From Pseudomonas kairouanensis (GTDB lineage: Bacteria; Pseudomonadota; Gammaproteobacteria; Pseudomonadales; Pseudomonadaceae), in NCBI RefSeq assembly GCF_004682055.1, contig NZ_QUZU01000021.1, forward strand, positions 1-64,000: a DNA stretch of 64,000 nucleotides, written 5' to 3'. The notes beneath the pieces are model-generated. The model made no database searches. It was given only the letters and a program-made list of their open reading frames with translations, and was not told where the DNA came from. Shown here one piece after another: positions 32,647 through 41,564 of this stretch (position 1 is its first letter; each line of letters starts with the position of its first letter). The position numbers were made by a program, and so were the translations under genes.

Positions 32647-35600
32647 GCCGAGGTCGCCTCATTGTTGAAGAACAGTGTTAGAGCGGCCTTACGCTCAATG
32701 ATGGTGCGGTAAATTCTGAGCAATTGCTCATTGTTCCCCTGCGCCGCACGCAGCTGGTGCTCAAAACGGGCGACAGGCGTGCGGACAGTCTTGAGGTGAG
32801 CGAAGTAGAAACCCAATACCCCTCCGGTATGTCCGGGGGGGTAATGAAAGTGTGCAAACCAAAGTATTTCAGGTGGCACTTGGCTCGACGCGACTTTCTG
32901 GACGTAAAAACTGCGAAACACCGGTGACAAGCCAGCCCCGGGGCTGGGCTTGGTATCACTCACCGCCTTGATTTCAATGACGCCCTCAGCCAACAGATCG
33001 GCGATTGCGGTCGTCGTCGGTTCGCGGCTGAGCACCATGCGCTGATACGACTCTCGACCCGCCCTGATCAACTCATTGGCTTTATTGGTCAGTGTTTTCT
33101 CCAGCAATGTAAGCGCTGGATCGCTTTGCTTGGCCTGATGACTGCTCTCACTGAAGCGCTGCACCTCCAAAAGCATTTCCTCAGCCAGCAACTCCAGGTT
33201 TGCCCGTACGGCTTGAGGCGAAATCAGCATGTTCTGCTCCTGGGAAGGCAACGCCTCAATTGCGTCGGTGCCGCGGCGAACCAACAGCAAGCTGCTGAGA
33301 TAGCCCTGGGGCTTATCCTTGACGACATGAACGTCCCTGACCGGATGCAGAACCCAGTCGACATCACCGTTCGCTTCGGTTTTTTTGGCGAACCTTGCAT
33401 AAACATGACGGGTATAGGGGTCGATAAAATCTATCGAGTCGCCGATGCCAGAGGGAGGCTGCACAGCGGCGATCAGCCTGCCGTAATGACGACTCTGGAG
33501 AACCCGCTCCATTTCAGGCCCCTCAAACAGCGGCAGCACGGCTTGACTGTCGTAGTAGTCCTCATAGATGCCCACCAGGTCTTGCACCATTTCTTCACGA
33601 ATACCACCGATGTAATGGCGATAGTCCGCCAGCGCTGCAGGCTCGATAAAACTATTGCTGATGCTGCCAACGCGCGCCAACCGATCGTCCAGCCAGGCCA
33701 GCTCATCGACGGCGTCATTCACCAACAGCCTGCGCTGCGCCAGGCTGTAACCAGGTTCTAGACAGAGTTGGCGATAGCTGGACAGCTTCAATCGGCATCG
33801 CAGGTTGACCTCCTCCAGCAGGCTAAACGCCTCCATCCCGGGAGCTTCAACCTTTGCTTTCAAGCAACGCAGCAATAACGGGCGCAACCCGGCTTCCCAC
33901 CAGGCCAGAATAGGGGCCTTGTTGTTCCATTCGGGGATGTCCAATGCGCTGACCTGCACATCTGTCGGACGCACGGTGTCCAGAATGCGCTCGTAGGCCA
34001 TGCGCTGCTCGCGACACAGCGCCACCGCCTGCTCGTGTGTTTTTACCAGCAGGTCAAGGCCGGCGCACATTGATGCGGGGGGCGTTCGCTTGGCAACTTC
34101 ACGTAGTGTGAGCGGCTTGAAGCCCGTGTCGTTGGTCAATTGCTCATAAAGCGTGAGGCGACGCAGCTCCATCAATCCGATCTGAAAGCGCAGGCAGCGC
34201 ACCTGGGCTTCGAGATACCGATGGAGCAACTGCGAATAATCCTGCACGACGCCGGCCAGGCGGCGTTGCTCCAGGAGTTCCCCCAGCAGCTTCGCCCGCC
34301 GCTGCATCAAGGCGACACTGTCATTTCTACTCTCGATTGCCAGTAGGCGTCGATTCAGGTTCCCTTCCTTGCGCAGAGCCACCATCACCTCGTCAGTGGG
34401 GATCCGGGCCTCGGCAAACTCCCCATGCAGGGTGTTGAACTGCGTCATCAGCGCTGTGGTGGAGAGCGCGGCGTCTGCCTCCTGACCTCCCGCACCGCCC
34501 AGCAGACGCAAGCGCAGGTCCAGGACCCAACGCCCATTGCCTGCCGACTTGAGCCACGGGCCACGACGTCCATTGGCGGCAACTACCCGCACGCCGTCAC
34601 GCTCGACGGTTACCTTGAAACAGTAGGCATCAACATCGGCGTACCACTGACCTTCGCTAAGCCAAAGCCCGGACGTCGCACCGTTGCCGGCCTGGGCCGC
34701 CCCGGCGGGCTTGGTCAGGCTGAAAGTCTGCAAGTCCATTACCTGGGACGGCGTCAACCGCACAGAGGACGATTGCCAGCCATACTCAACCGGGGCACGC
34801 ACATCGCTCACATCATGCCCGGCGTTCATGTCGGGTAACTGGACTGGCGGATTTTCTGACACTGGCGTGTGGGTTTCAGTCTCCTTTTGCTCATCGCTGT
34901 CCCTGACGGGTTCCTCCTGCACGCCATCGTCTTCGCGCCTGACAGTGGCAGAGACATCGCTTGAATAATGCATGAGCACCAGCGCCATGCTCAGGAAAAA
35001 GCCGACCAGAGCACTGCCCTGATCTTCGGTGCCACCCTGGCTTATTTGGGCCGTTTGCTCATGCACCGTCCAGGCAACCTGCAACCATCCAATGACGGCA
35101 AGCGGGCCAGTGACCAGCGGCATGACACTGTTCAAGCCCAGCGACAGCCCCTCCATACGACGAGCCCACTGGTTTTCACGGTTGGACACCGATTGTTTGT
35201 CCGCCTGCTCCAGTATTGCCTGCACCTGGCTGTCATACAGATGCCGCCCGTAATCACCCTGCACTTCGTCAGTGGCCAGCATCGCCGGCCTGCTGGTCAA
35301 TGCATCAATCAGCAGGGCCAGACCATCCAGGGTGTTGAAATGCGGAGCAACAAAACCATCCGCCCGATAGGTGGCCCGCGCGTCGGCACTCATCCAGCCC
35401 AGCACCTGCTGCTGCAAGGCTCCTGGCTGCTCAATCGCGCCGAGCAGATCCCCCCGGTTGGCAAACTCAATCAACTTGGGCTGCCCCATAGGGCAAAACA
35501 GGACCACCGGGCCGACATCAAGCGACCGTGGCCCCATGACAAACATGTTCATCACCTCATCCGCTTCGGCAGACGCACTGGCCTTGAATGCCAGGGGCCG

Positions 35601-37259
35601 CAGGACAATGACCTGGTCGTCCAGGTAACGATCGACCGCCCGTTCCTGCATGACCGCCACCACGGTTTCGTAACCTTTGCGACTGAACCCCGCCTGGCCA
35701 CGACTGTAGAACTCCAGCGCCAGCATCGGCAGCTCGAGGCGCAATTGCGCGACAAAGCTGCGGCTGCGCCACAGCACCTCGGCTGGCGAATCCCTGAGCG
35801 ACAGCGATACCTGCTTGGGATAGTTCTCACCAATATCGACCTGGCTCACCATGCGCTTGATTGCGCGTGGCGTCAGCCAATCGGGAGGTGCGCTGGCGTC
35901 GCGCAATGAAACCTGGATGGCATCCCCCGGCAAGCCGGCCAGGTTTTCCAGGGCGACCTTGAGCAGCGTGGTGATGATCTTGACGGGAAAACCACCGGCA
36001 GCCGATACGCCTCTGACCGTATGGATGGTAATGATCACATCGTCCGGCTCAATCCTCGAAGACTTGGGGTAGGCCGCCATAAGTTTTTGCCGGGTAAACT
36101 CCAACAGTGACGGCACGCCATCGTCGAAAAACCGCCAGTTGGGTTGTTTGAACAGCCTGCCCAGATTGTGCAGGTGTTGCGAAAACTCCCCACGTACTTC
36201 ACGCCTGACCTTTTTCATCCAGTGCGGCAGTGCAGCATAGAGCCGGCTCAGGGTGGGGTTATCGGCGAGGCGCAGGCTGTCGAAGTCACCCGTCGCGACC
36301 CAGTGCACGGCGTCCAGCAAGGCACCGCCCCAATAAGACGAGCGACGGGCCAGCGCAACGCCCCACCGCAGGTCGCTCAATTGTTTGATGAGGAAACTCA
36401 GGGCAAAACCGTCGAAAATATTGCAACGCGGCTCATATAACCGCCACTGCATCGCGCGCCCCGGCGCCAGCCCACTGAGGCGCGTGCGCAACGCTTTGCC
36501 CAATGCATCACGCGAAGCAAAGGTTTCGATACCGGAACTCAAGGTAAAGAGCAGCAGCGTCTCGTCGGTGTCCGTCCGGCGGGCAATCAACATGCCGCGC
36601 AACAGCCCCAGCTCTTCGCTGCCCACCTCGCCCCACTGGTCCACCAGGTAAGCCCGGGTCGCACCACCACGCAGGTTGTTGTCGGGTGTTTGCAGGACGT
36701 CATGGATCATCTGCCGATGGGTGGCGTTGGCTACCAGTGTGGGCGCGCCGAGTTGCTTCAAGGTCTCTTTCAGCAACAACGACAGCATCTCGAAGCGGCT
36801 GCGCGCTTCGACGGACAGTTCAGTCCAGTCATCGATCAAGGCCTGCTGGCAGCGCTCAAGCAGCAGAGGACCGCGCTGGTTGACAGCGTCTTGAGCATCC
36901 AGGTTTTTCAACGCGCAGACGATGAGCGGCGTACTGTCCGGATGCTCGGTCAACTGTTGCCCTTGGGTGTAATCCACCCAAATACCGTCGACAAAACGGT
37001 TGACCAACGCCTCCACCAGCGTGGTGCGCTCCGGCTGCTCAGCGCTGATCGCGGTGCCGCTGTAGCGATAACGCGGCGTCAGTAGAACCGGCAGCTCATC
37101 GGTGATGGCTACCGAGGGAAACGTCGCCCGCAACGTACGTTGCAGGTCTTGCGCTGCGATCACGGGCAGCGGGGATCGGCTTGAGAACAACGCCTGAATG
37201 TCCTGGGCCGTTCGCCGCAGGAGCATCAAGTGGTTAAACGGTTGAGGGGTGTTGGCCAT
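32640..37259 (-). CDS. Giant toxin-like protein, DUF6543/dermonecrotic-toxin-like
   Basis: 1539 residues with no signal peptide. Sequence style and N-terminus (PFNHLMLLRRTAQDIQALF) match the large Pseudomonas DUF6543 proteins annotated as dermonecrotic-toxin-domain proteins. Residues ~710-800 contain two hydrophobic segments (NSVMPLVTGPLAVIGWLQVAW and ALVGFFLSMALVLMHY) that could insert in a membrane. The C-terminal third is helical and charged with no LRR seen. No secretion genes, immunity gene or tc/mcf neighbours lie nearby. Enzymatic activity and target are unknown. Confidence 0.75.
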   Translation of the reverse strand: MANTPQPFNHLMLLRRTAQDIQALFSSRSPLPVIAAQDLQRTLRATFPSVAITDELPVLLTPRYRYSGTAISAEQPERTTLVEALVNRFVDGIWVDYTQGQQLTEHPDSTPLIVCALKNLDAQDAVNQRGPLLLERCQQALIDDWTELSVEARSRFEMLSLLLKETLKQLGAPTLVANATHRQMIHDVLQTPDNNLRGGATRAYLVDQWGEVGSEELGLLRGMLIARRTDTDETLLLFTLSSGIETFASRDALGKALRTRLSGLAPGRAMQWRLYEPRCNIFDGFALSFLIKQLSDLRWGVALARRSSYWGGALLDAVHWVATGDFDSLRLADNPTLSRLYAALPHWMKKVRREVRGEFSQHLHNLGRLFKQPNWRFFDDGVPSLLEFTRQKLMAAYPKSSRIEPDDVIITIHTVRGVSAAGGFPVKIITTLLKVALENLAGLPGDAIQVSLRDASAPPDWLTPRAIKRMVSQVDIGENYPKQVSLSLRDSPAEVLWRSRSFVAQLRLELPMLALEFYSRGQAGFSRKGYETVVAVMQERAVDRYLDDQVIVLRPLAFKASASAEADEVMNMFVMGPRSLDVGPVVLFCPMGQPKLIEFANRGDLLGAIEQPGALQQQVLGWMSADARATYRADGFVAPHFNTLDGLALLIDALTSRPAMLATDEVQGDYGRHLYDSQVQAILEQADKQSVSNRENQWARRMEGLSLGLNSVMPLVTGPLAVIGWLQVAWTVHEQTAQISQGGTEDQGSALVGFFLSMALVLMHYSSDVSATVRREDDGVQEEPVRDSDEQKETETHTPVSENPPVQLPDMNAGHDVSDVRAPVEYGWQSSSVRLTPSQVMDLQTFSLTKPAGAAQAGNGATSGLWLSEGQWYADVDAYCFKVTVERDGVRVVAANGRRGPWLKSAGNGRWVLDLRLRLLGGAGGQEADAALSTTALMTQFNTLHGEFAEARIPTDEVMVALRKEGNLNRRLLAIESRNDSVALMQRRAKLLGELLEQRRLAGVVQDYSQLLHRYLEAQVRCLRFQIGLMELRRLTLYEQLTNDTGFKPLTLREVAKRTPPASMCAGLDLLVKTHEQAVALCREQRMAYERILDTVRPTDVQVSALDIPEWNNKAPILAWWEAGLRPLLLRCLKAKVEAPGMEAFSLLEEVNLRCRLKLSSYRQLCLEPGYSLAQRRLLVNDAVDELAWLDDRLARVGSISNSFIEPAALADYRHYIGGIREEMVQDLVGIYEDYYDSQAVLPLFEGPEMERVLQSRHYGRLIAAVQPPSGIGDSIDFIDPYTRHVYARFAKKTEANGDVDWVLHPVRDVHVVKDKPQGYLSSLLLVRRGTDAIEALPSQEQNMLISPQAVRANLELLAEEMLLEVQRFSESSHQAKQSDPALTLLEKTLTNKANELIRAGRESYQRMVLSREPTTTAIADLLAEGVIEIKAVSDTKPSPGAGLSPVFRSFYVQKVASSQVPPEILWFAHFHYPPGHTGGVLGFYFAHLKTVRTPVARFEHQLRAAQGNNEQLLRIYRTIIERKAALTLFFNNEATSAQ

Positions 37260-37362
37260 GAATACGTCCTTGAGAAGACGCGGGCCCTGAATTCAGCCCG
37301 CCTCGACAGCGTGCCGGCCGGCCACGCCCTCAGGGTGGCAAGCAGATAACACCCTCAACGGC

Positions 37363-38247
37363 CTAAGGCTTTTTATCGGTGGCAACAGCCTCGCAAGCGT
37401 CGCTTGTTTTGTCAGCCGGCCGGCTCTCACTGCGGATTTGCGCATGGCTGATCAGCGCGAAGATAAAGCTGCCGCCGATGATATTGCCCGCCAACGTGGG
37501 CCCGGCGAATATCAGCCAGAAGTCCTTCCATGGCAGCTCGCCAGCAAATACCAGGTACGACACTTCCGCCGAGCCCACCACAATGTGGGTGAAATCCCCC
37601 AGGGCCATCAGGTAAGTGATCAGGATGATGATGAACATCTTGGCGCTTTCCATCGACGGGATCATCCACACCATGGTGGCGATCATCCAGCCGGAGACGA
37701 TGCCCTTGGCGAACATCTGGCCGGGCTCGTTTTCCATGACCTTGCGCCCGATGTCCAAAAAGGCCAGGTCGGTCTTGGTGTCGAAGATCGGCAGGTGCAG
37801 CATCACGTAGGCCACCAGCAAGGTGCCACACAGGTTGCCCACCAGCACCACCGTCCACAGGCGCAACAGGCGCCCGACATTCCCCAGTGTGGGCTTGCTC
37901 ATCACTGGCAGCACGGCGGTCAGGGTGTTTTCGGTAAACAACTGCTGGCGCGCCAGGATCACCGCGAGGAAACCCGCGCAGTAACCGAAGCTGGCGATCA
38001 CTTTGAATCCCTCGGCATCAGGCAGCCGAGAGTTGAGCAAGCCCATGCCCATCAGCGACAGGCCCATGGTCAAGCCGGCAGCGAGCGCCGACCACCACAG
38101 GGCCGCCACATTGCGCTCCAGTTCCTGGTCGCCCTGGGTGCGGATGATTTCATGCAGTACCGCCGCGCGCGGCGGCTGGTTCTTGTCGACGTCCTGTTGC
38201 TCTTCCTGCGACAGGTTGGGGGTTTTGCCGTCTTCGTGAGTGGCCAT
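37363..38247 (-). CDS. Formate/nitrite transporter family protein (YfdC-like)
   Basis: 294 residues. Channel of the FNT family: about six transmembrane helices after a ~45-residue charged N-terminal tail that is longer than in FocA/NirC. FNT features include GYCAGFLAVILARQQLFTENTLTAVLP (TM2 omega-loop region) and GDFTHIVVGSAEVSYL (TM5, with the pore His). It resembles YfdC more than FocA or NirC. Substrate is uncertain. It is followed on the minus strand by the toxin-like gene after a 103-base gap. Confidence 0.85.
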   Translation of the reverse strand: MATHEDGKTPNLSQEEQQDVDKNQPPRAAVLHEIIRTQGDQELERNVAALWWSALAAGLTMGLSLMGMGLLNSRLPDAEGFKVIASFGYCAGFLAVILARQQLFTENTLTAVLPVMSKPTLGNVGRLLRLWTVVLVGNLCGTLLVAYVMLHLPIFDTKTDLAFLDIGRKVMENEPGQMFAKGIVSGWMIATMVWMIPSMESAKMFIIILITYLMALGDFTHIVVGSAEVSYLVFAGELPWKDFWLIFAGPTLAGNIIGGSFIFALISHAQIRSESRPADKTSDACEAVATDKKP

Positions 38248-38322
38248 GGGCGTACCTGAACAGGAGGGTGTTGTTCAGGTACGACCTATCGCCCATCACG
38301 AGCGTTCACTGGCCAGGCAGGA

Positions 38323-38727
38323 TTACTCGCTGATGCTCTCGTCGGCGAACTGATCTTTGACGTATTTGATTTCAGTGCGGCCGTGTGGCGCTGGCAGGCC
38401 ATCTTCACCGAGGTTGACGAAGACCATTTTTTCTACGGTAAGGATGCTTTTGCGGGTGATCTTGTTGCGCACTTCACAGGTCAGGGTGATGGAGGTGCGG
38501 CCGAACTCGGTGGCGGTGATGCCCAGCTCGATGATGTCGCCCTGGCGCGAGGCGCTGACGAAGTTGATCTCGGAGATGTACTTGGTGACGACGCGCTGGT
38601 TACCCAGTTGCACAATGGCGTAAATCGCCGCCTCTTCGTCGATCCAGCGCAACAAGCTGCCGCCGAACAGAGTGCCGTTGGGGTTGAGGTCTTCTGGTTT
38701 TACCCATTTGCGGGTGTGGAAGTTCAT
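38323..38727 (-). CDS. Acyl-CoA thioesterase, hotdog fold (YciA-like)
   Basis: 134 residues. Single hotdog domain with the family segment DLNPNGTLFGGSLLRWIDEEAAIYA, where the Asn/Asp pair and following helix contain the catalytic Asp. Hydrolyses acyl-CoA to free acid and CoA; YciA-type enzymes have broad chain-length range. The ATG at 38727 (MNFHTRKWVKPED) is preferred to the open start at 38829, which would run into the ahcY promoter region. Confidence 0.85.
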   Translation of the reverse strand: MNFHTRKWVKPEDLNPNGTLFGGSLLRWIDEEAAIYAIVQLGNQRVVTKYISEINFVSASRQGDIIELGITATEFGRTSITLTCEVRNKITRKSILTVEKMVFVNLGEDGLPAPHGRTEIKYVKDQFADESISE

Positions 38728-38846
38728 GGTCACTCCAAAGCGTCTTGCGAAATGATGGGCGTTATCATGGCAGAGGCCGGGCCCAAGCTCTATGAGCCAT
38801 TGCCTATCAACCCCATGAGGGATCTTCATGTAACCGACAGAAAGGC

Positions 38847-38875
38847 TTGGGAAGTGCGACGCACACGGCTATAAT
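38847..38875 (+). promoter_or_regulatory. ahcY-metF promoter
   Basis: TTGGGA at 38847-38852 and a perfect TATAAT at 38870-38875, 17 bases apart. The expected start near 38882 leaves about 45 nt before the riboswitch. An 8-bp hairpin (AAAACGGT 38888-38895 with ACCGTTTT 38910-38917) lies in that leader. Confidence 0.7.
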
Positions 38876-38924
38876 CGGCGCCGTTTCAAAACGGTCATAT
38901 CCACTTGTTACCGTTTTCCCGCCA

Positions 38925-39026
38925 CCTGTCCGAGGGGCGCTGCAGCAGGTTTACCCTGTCAGGCTCGGATGGGGCGTTGTCCGGCCGGCTTCACCTGGCC
39001 AGATACTAAACGCACAACGGCGCCCA
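38925..39026 (+). ncRNA. SAH riboswitch
   Basis: S-adenosylhomocysteine-binding riboswitch, an on-switch upstream of ahcY in many proteobacteria. The consensus core is clear: CCGAGGGGCGCTGCAGC, a small CAGG...CCTG hairpin, then CAGGCTCGG, so CCGAG (38930-38934) pairs with CTCGG (38964-38968). A long-range pairing is possible between GGGCGTTGT (38972-38980) and the ACAACGGCGCCC block at 39014-39025. The ahcY ATG follows 28 bases later. It would turn up ahcY and metF when SAH accumulates. Confidence 0.92.
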
Positions 39027-39053
39027 TTCGCACACTACGAATGGAGGCTCTTC

Positions 39054-40463
39054 ATGAGCGCTGTCAACACGCCTGCAGATTTCAACGACTACAAAGTCGC
39101 CGACATGTCCCTCGCCGCCTGGGGCCGTCGCGAAACCTTTATCGCCGAATCCGAAATGCCAGCCCTGATGGGCCTGCGTCGCAAGTACGCCGCTGAGCAG
39201 CCGCTCAAAGGCGCCAAGATCCTCGGCTGCATCCACATGACCATCCAGACTGCCGTGCTGATCGAAACCCTGGTTGCCCTGGGTGCCGAAGTGCGTTGGT
39301 CGTCCTGCAACATTTTCTCGACTCAAGACCAGGCCGCTGCCGCTATCGCTGCCGCCGGTATCCCGGTATTCGCCTGGAAAGGCGAGACCGAAGAAGAGTA
39401 CGAGTGGTGCCTGGAGCAAACCATCCTCAAGGATGGCGCGCCTTGGGATGCCAACATGATCCTCGACGACGGCGGCGACCTGACCGAGCTGCTGCACAAG
39501 AAATACCCGGCCATCCTGGACCGCGTCCACGGCGTGACCGAAGAAACCACCACCGGCGTACACCGCCTGCTGGACATGCTGGCCAAGGGCGAGCTGAAAA
39601 TCCCGGCCATCAACGTCAACGACTCGGTGACCAAGAGCAAGAACGACAACAAGTACGGCTGCCGTCACAGCCTGAACGATGCCATCAAGCGCGGCACCGA
39701 CCACCTGCTGTCGGGCAAGCAAGCCCTGGTGATCGGCTACGGTGACGTGGGCAAGGGTTCGGCCCAGTCCCTGCGTCAGGAAGGCATGATCGTTAAAGTC
39801 TCCGAAGTTGACCCGATCTGCGCCATGCAAGCCTGCATGGACGGTTTCGAAGTGGTTTCGCCGTTCATCGACGGCGTCAACGACGGCACCGCCGCCAGCG
39901 TTGACAAGGCCCTGCTGGGCAAGATCGACCTGATCGTGACCACCACCGGTAACGTGAACGTCTGCGACGCCAACATGCTGGCCGCCCTGAAAAAGCGCGC
40001 GGTTGTGTGCAACATCGGTCACTTCGACAACGAGATCGATACTGCTTTCATGCGCAAGAACTGGGCATGGGAAGAAGTGAAGCCACAGGTGCACAAGGTT
40101 CACCGTACCGGCGCGGGTGCTTTCGACCCACAGAACGACGACTACCTGATCCTGCTGGCCGAAGGCCGTCTGGTTAACCTGGGCAACGCCACTGGCCACC
40201 CAAGCCGCATCATGGACGGCTCGTTCGCCAACCAGGTACTGGCGCAGATCTTCCTGTTCGACCAGAAGTACGCCGACCTGTCGCCAGCCCAGAAAGCCGA
40301 GCGCCTGACCGTGGAAGTACTGCCGAAGAAACTCGACGAAGAAGTGGCCCTGGAAATGGTCCGCGGCTTCGGCGGCGTGGTGACTCAACTGACCAAGACC
40401 CAGGCCGACTACATCGGCGTGACCGTTGAAGGTCCGTTCAAGCCGCACGCTTACCGCTACTAA
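39054..40463 (+). CDS. ahcY: Adenosylhomocysteinase
   Basis: 469 residues. Hydrolyses S-adenosylhomocysteine to adenosine and homocysteine, removing the product inhibitor of methyltransferases. NAD-binding fold with GYGDVGKGSAQSLRQ, substrate region SCNIFSTQDQAAAA and VTKSKNDNKYGCRHS, and C-terminal FKPHAYRY with the Lys/Tyr pair reaching the neighbouring subunit. The frame opens upstream through the riboswitch to 38847, but the ATG at 39054 has GGAGG upstream and gives the family start. Followed by metF after a REP element. Confidence 0.97.
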   Translation: MSAVNTPADFNDYKVADMSLAAWGRRETFIAESEMPALMGLRRKYAAEQPLKGAKILGCIHMTIQTAVLIETLVALGAEVRWSSCNIFSTQDQAAAAIAAAGIPVFAWKGETEEEYEWCLEQTILKDGAPWDANMILDDGGDLTELLHKKYPAILDRVHGVTEETTTGVHRLLDMLAKGELKIPAINVNDSVTKSKNDNKYGCRHSLNDAIKRGTDHLLSGKQALVIGYGDVGKGSAQSLRQEGMIVKVSEVDPICAMQACMDGFEVVSPFIDGVNDGTAASVDKALLGKIDLIVTTTGNVNVCDANMLAALKKRAVVCNIGHFDNEIDTAFMRKNWAWEEVKPQVHKVHRTGAGAFDPQNDDYLILLAEGRLVNLGNATGHPSRIMDGSFANQVLAQIFLFDQKYADLSPAQKAERLTVEVLPKKLDEEVALEMVRGFGGVVTQLTKTQADYIGVTVEGPFKPHAYRY

Positions 40464-40488
40464 GTAATCAGCCCAACCTGCGTTACCT

Positions 40489-40587
40489 GTAGGAGCGAGC
40501 TTGCTCGCGAAAAACTCAAGGACACCGCGTATATCCTGTTTCTCCGCGTTATCGTTGACGTTCTTCGCGAGCAAGCTCGCTCCTACA
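40489..40587. repeat. REP doublet (TGTAGGAGCGAGC class) between ahcY and metF
   Basis: TGTAGGAGCGAGCTTGCTCG and its complement, about 55 bases apart. Located inside the ahcY-metF transcription unit, where it could stabilise or attenuate the message. Confidence 0.9.
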
Positions 40588-40636
40588 GTGCAGATGGGTT
40601 GCACAGTCGGCATTCTGAGTTTCAAAGGGTATTACC

Positions 40637-41482
40637 ATGTCCCAAGACCGTCGCTACAGCTTCGAGTTCTTCCCGACCAAGACCGATGCTGGACATGAAA
40701 AACTGATGGCCACGGCCACCCAGTTGGCCAGCTACAACCCCGACTTCTTTTCCTGCACCTATGGCGCGGGCGGCTCGACCCGTGACCGCACGATCAACAC
40801 CGTGTTGCAGCTGGAAAGCCAAGTCAAAGTTCCCGCCGCTCCGCACTTGTCGTGCGTGGGCGACAGCAAGGACGACCTGCGCGGCCTGCTGACCCAATAC
40901 AAGAGCGCCGGCATCAAGCGCATCGTCGCCCTGCGCGGCGACCTGCCCTCCGGCATGGGCATGGCCAGCGGTGAGCTGCGCTACGCCAATGACCTGGTGA
41001 GCTTCATCCGTGAAGAAAGCGGCGATCACTTCCATATCGAAGTGGCGGCCTACCCGGAGATGCACCCCCAGGCACGCAACTTCGAAGAAGACTTGAAGAA
41101 CTTCGTGCGCAAGGCCAACGCCGGTGCCGACAGTGCGATCACCCAGTACTTCTTCAACGCCGACAGCTACTTCTACTTCGTCGAGCGTGTACGGGCCATG
41201 GGCGTGAACATCCCCATCGTGCCGGGCATCATGCCAATCACCAACTACAGCAAGCTGGCACGTTTCTCCGACGCCTGCGGCGCCGAGATCCCACGCTGGG
41301 TGCGCAAGCAATTGGAAGCCTATGGCGATGACGTCAAGAGCATCCAGGCGTTCGGTGAGCAGGTCATCACAGAAATGTGTGAAAGTTTGTTGCAAGGTGG
41401 TGCGCCAGGCTTGCACTTCTATACCCTGAACCAGGCTGAGCCGAGCCTTGCGATCTGGAACAACCTCAAGCTGCCACGCTGA
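40637..41482 (+). CDS. metF: 5,10-methylenetetrahydrofolate reductase
   Basis: 281 residues. FAD-dependent TIM-barrel enzyme that makes 5-methyl-THF for methionine synthesis. Visible: SFEFFPTKTDAGHEKL at the start, FSCTYGAGGSTRD, KRIVALRGDLP, DSAITQYFFNAD and PGIMPITNYSKLARF. Standard length. It follows ahcY and shares its riboswitch-controlled transcript unless the REP element between them stops it. Confidence 0.96.
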   Translation: MSQDRRYSFEFFPTKTDAGHEKLMATATQLASYNPDFFSCTYGAGGSTRDRTINTVLQLESQVKVPAAPHLSCVGDSKDDLRGLLTQYKSAGIKRIVALRGDLPSGMGMASGELRYANDLVSFIREESGDHFHIEVAAYPEMHPQARNFEEDLKNFVRKANAGADSAITQYFFNADSYFYFVERVRAMGVNIPIVPGIMPITNYSKLARFSDACGAEIPRWVRKQLEAYGDDVKSIQAFGEQVITEMCESLLQGGAPGLHFYTLNQAEPSLAIWNNLKLPR

Positions 41483-41502
41483 GGTCTGTTCAAGCAGCAC
41501 CC

Positions 41503-41532
41503 AGGCCCTCGTTTATACGGGGGCTTTTTTTG
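41503..41532 (+). terminator. metF terminator
   Basis: GCCCTCG, TTTATA, CGGGGGC with one G-U pair, then TTTTTTT. 20 bases after the metF stop. Confidence 0.85.
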
Positions 41533-41564
41533 TCCACACATCCCGGAAAGGAAGCCAGCAGTAA

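Larger units (their letters stand above)
38728..39053. other. ahcY 5' region
   Basis: 326 bases between the divergent thioesterase gene and ahcY. The right part is fully occupied by the promoter, a leader hairpin and the SAH riboswitch (listed separately). The left ~100 bases show nothing distinctive. Confidence 0.6.

Noticed and set aside
39006..40625. 539-codon minus-strand frame opposite ahcY
   Set aside because: Antisense shadow that runs across a REP element; ahcY is certain.
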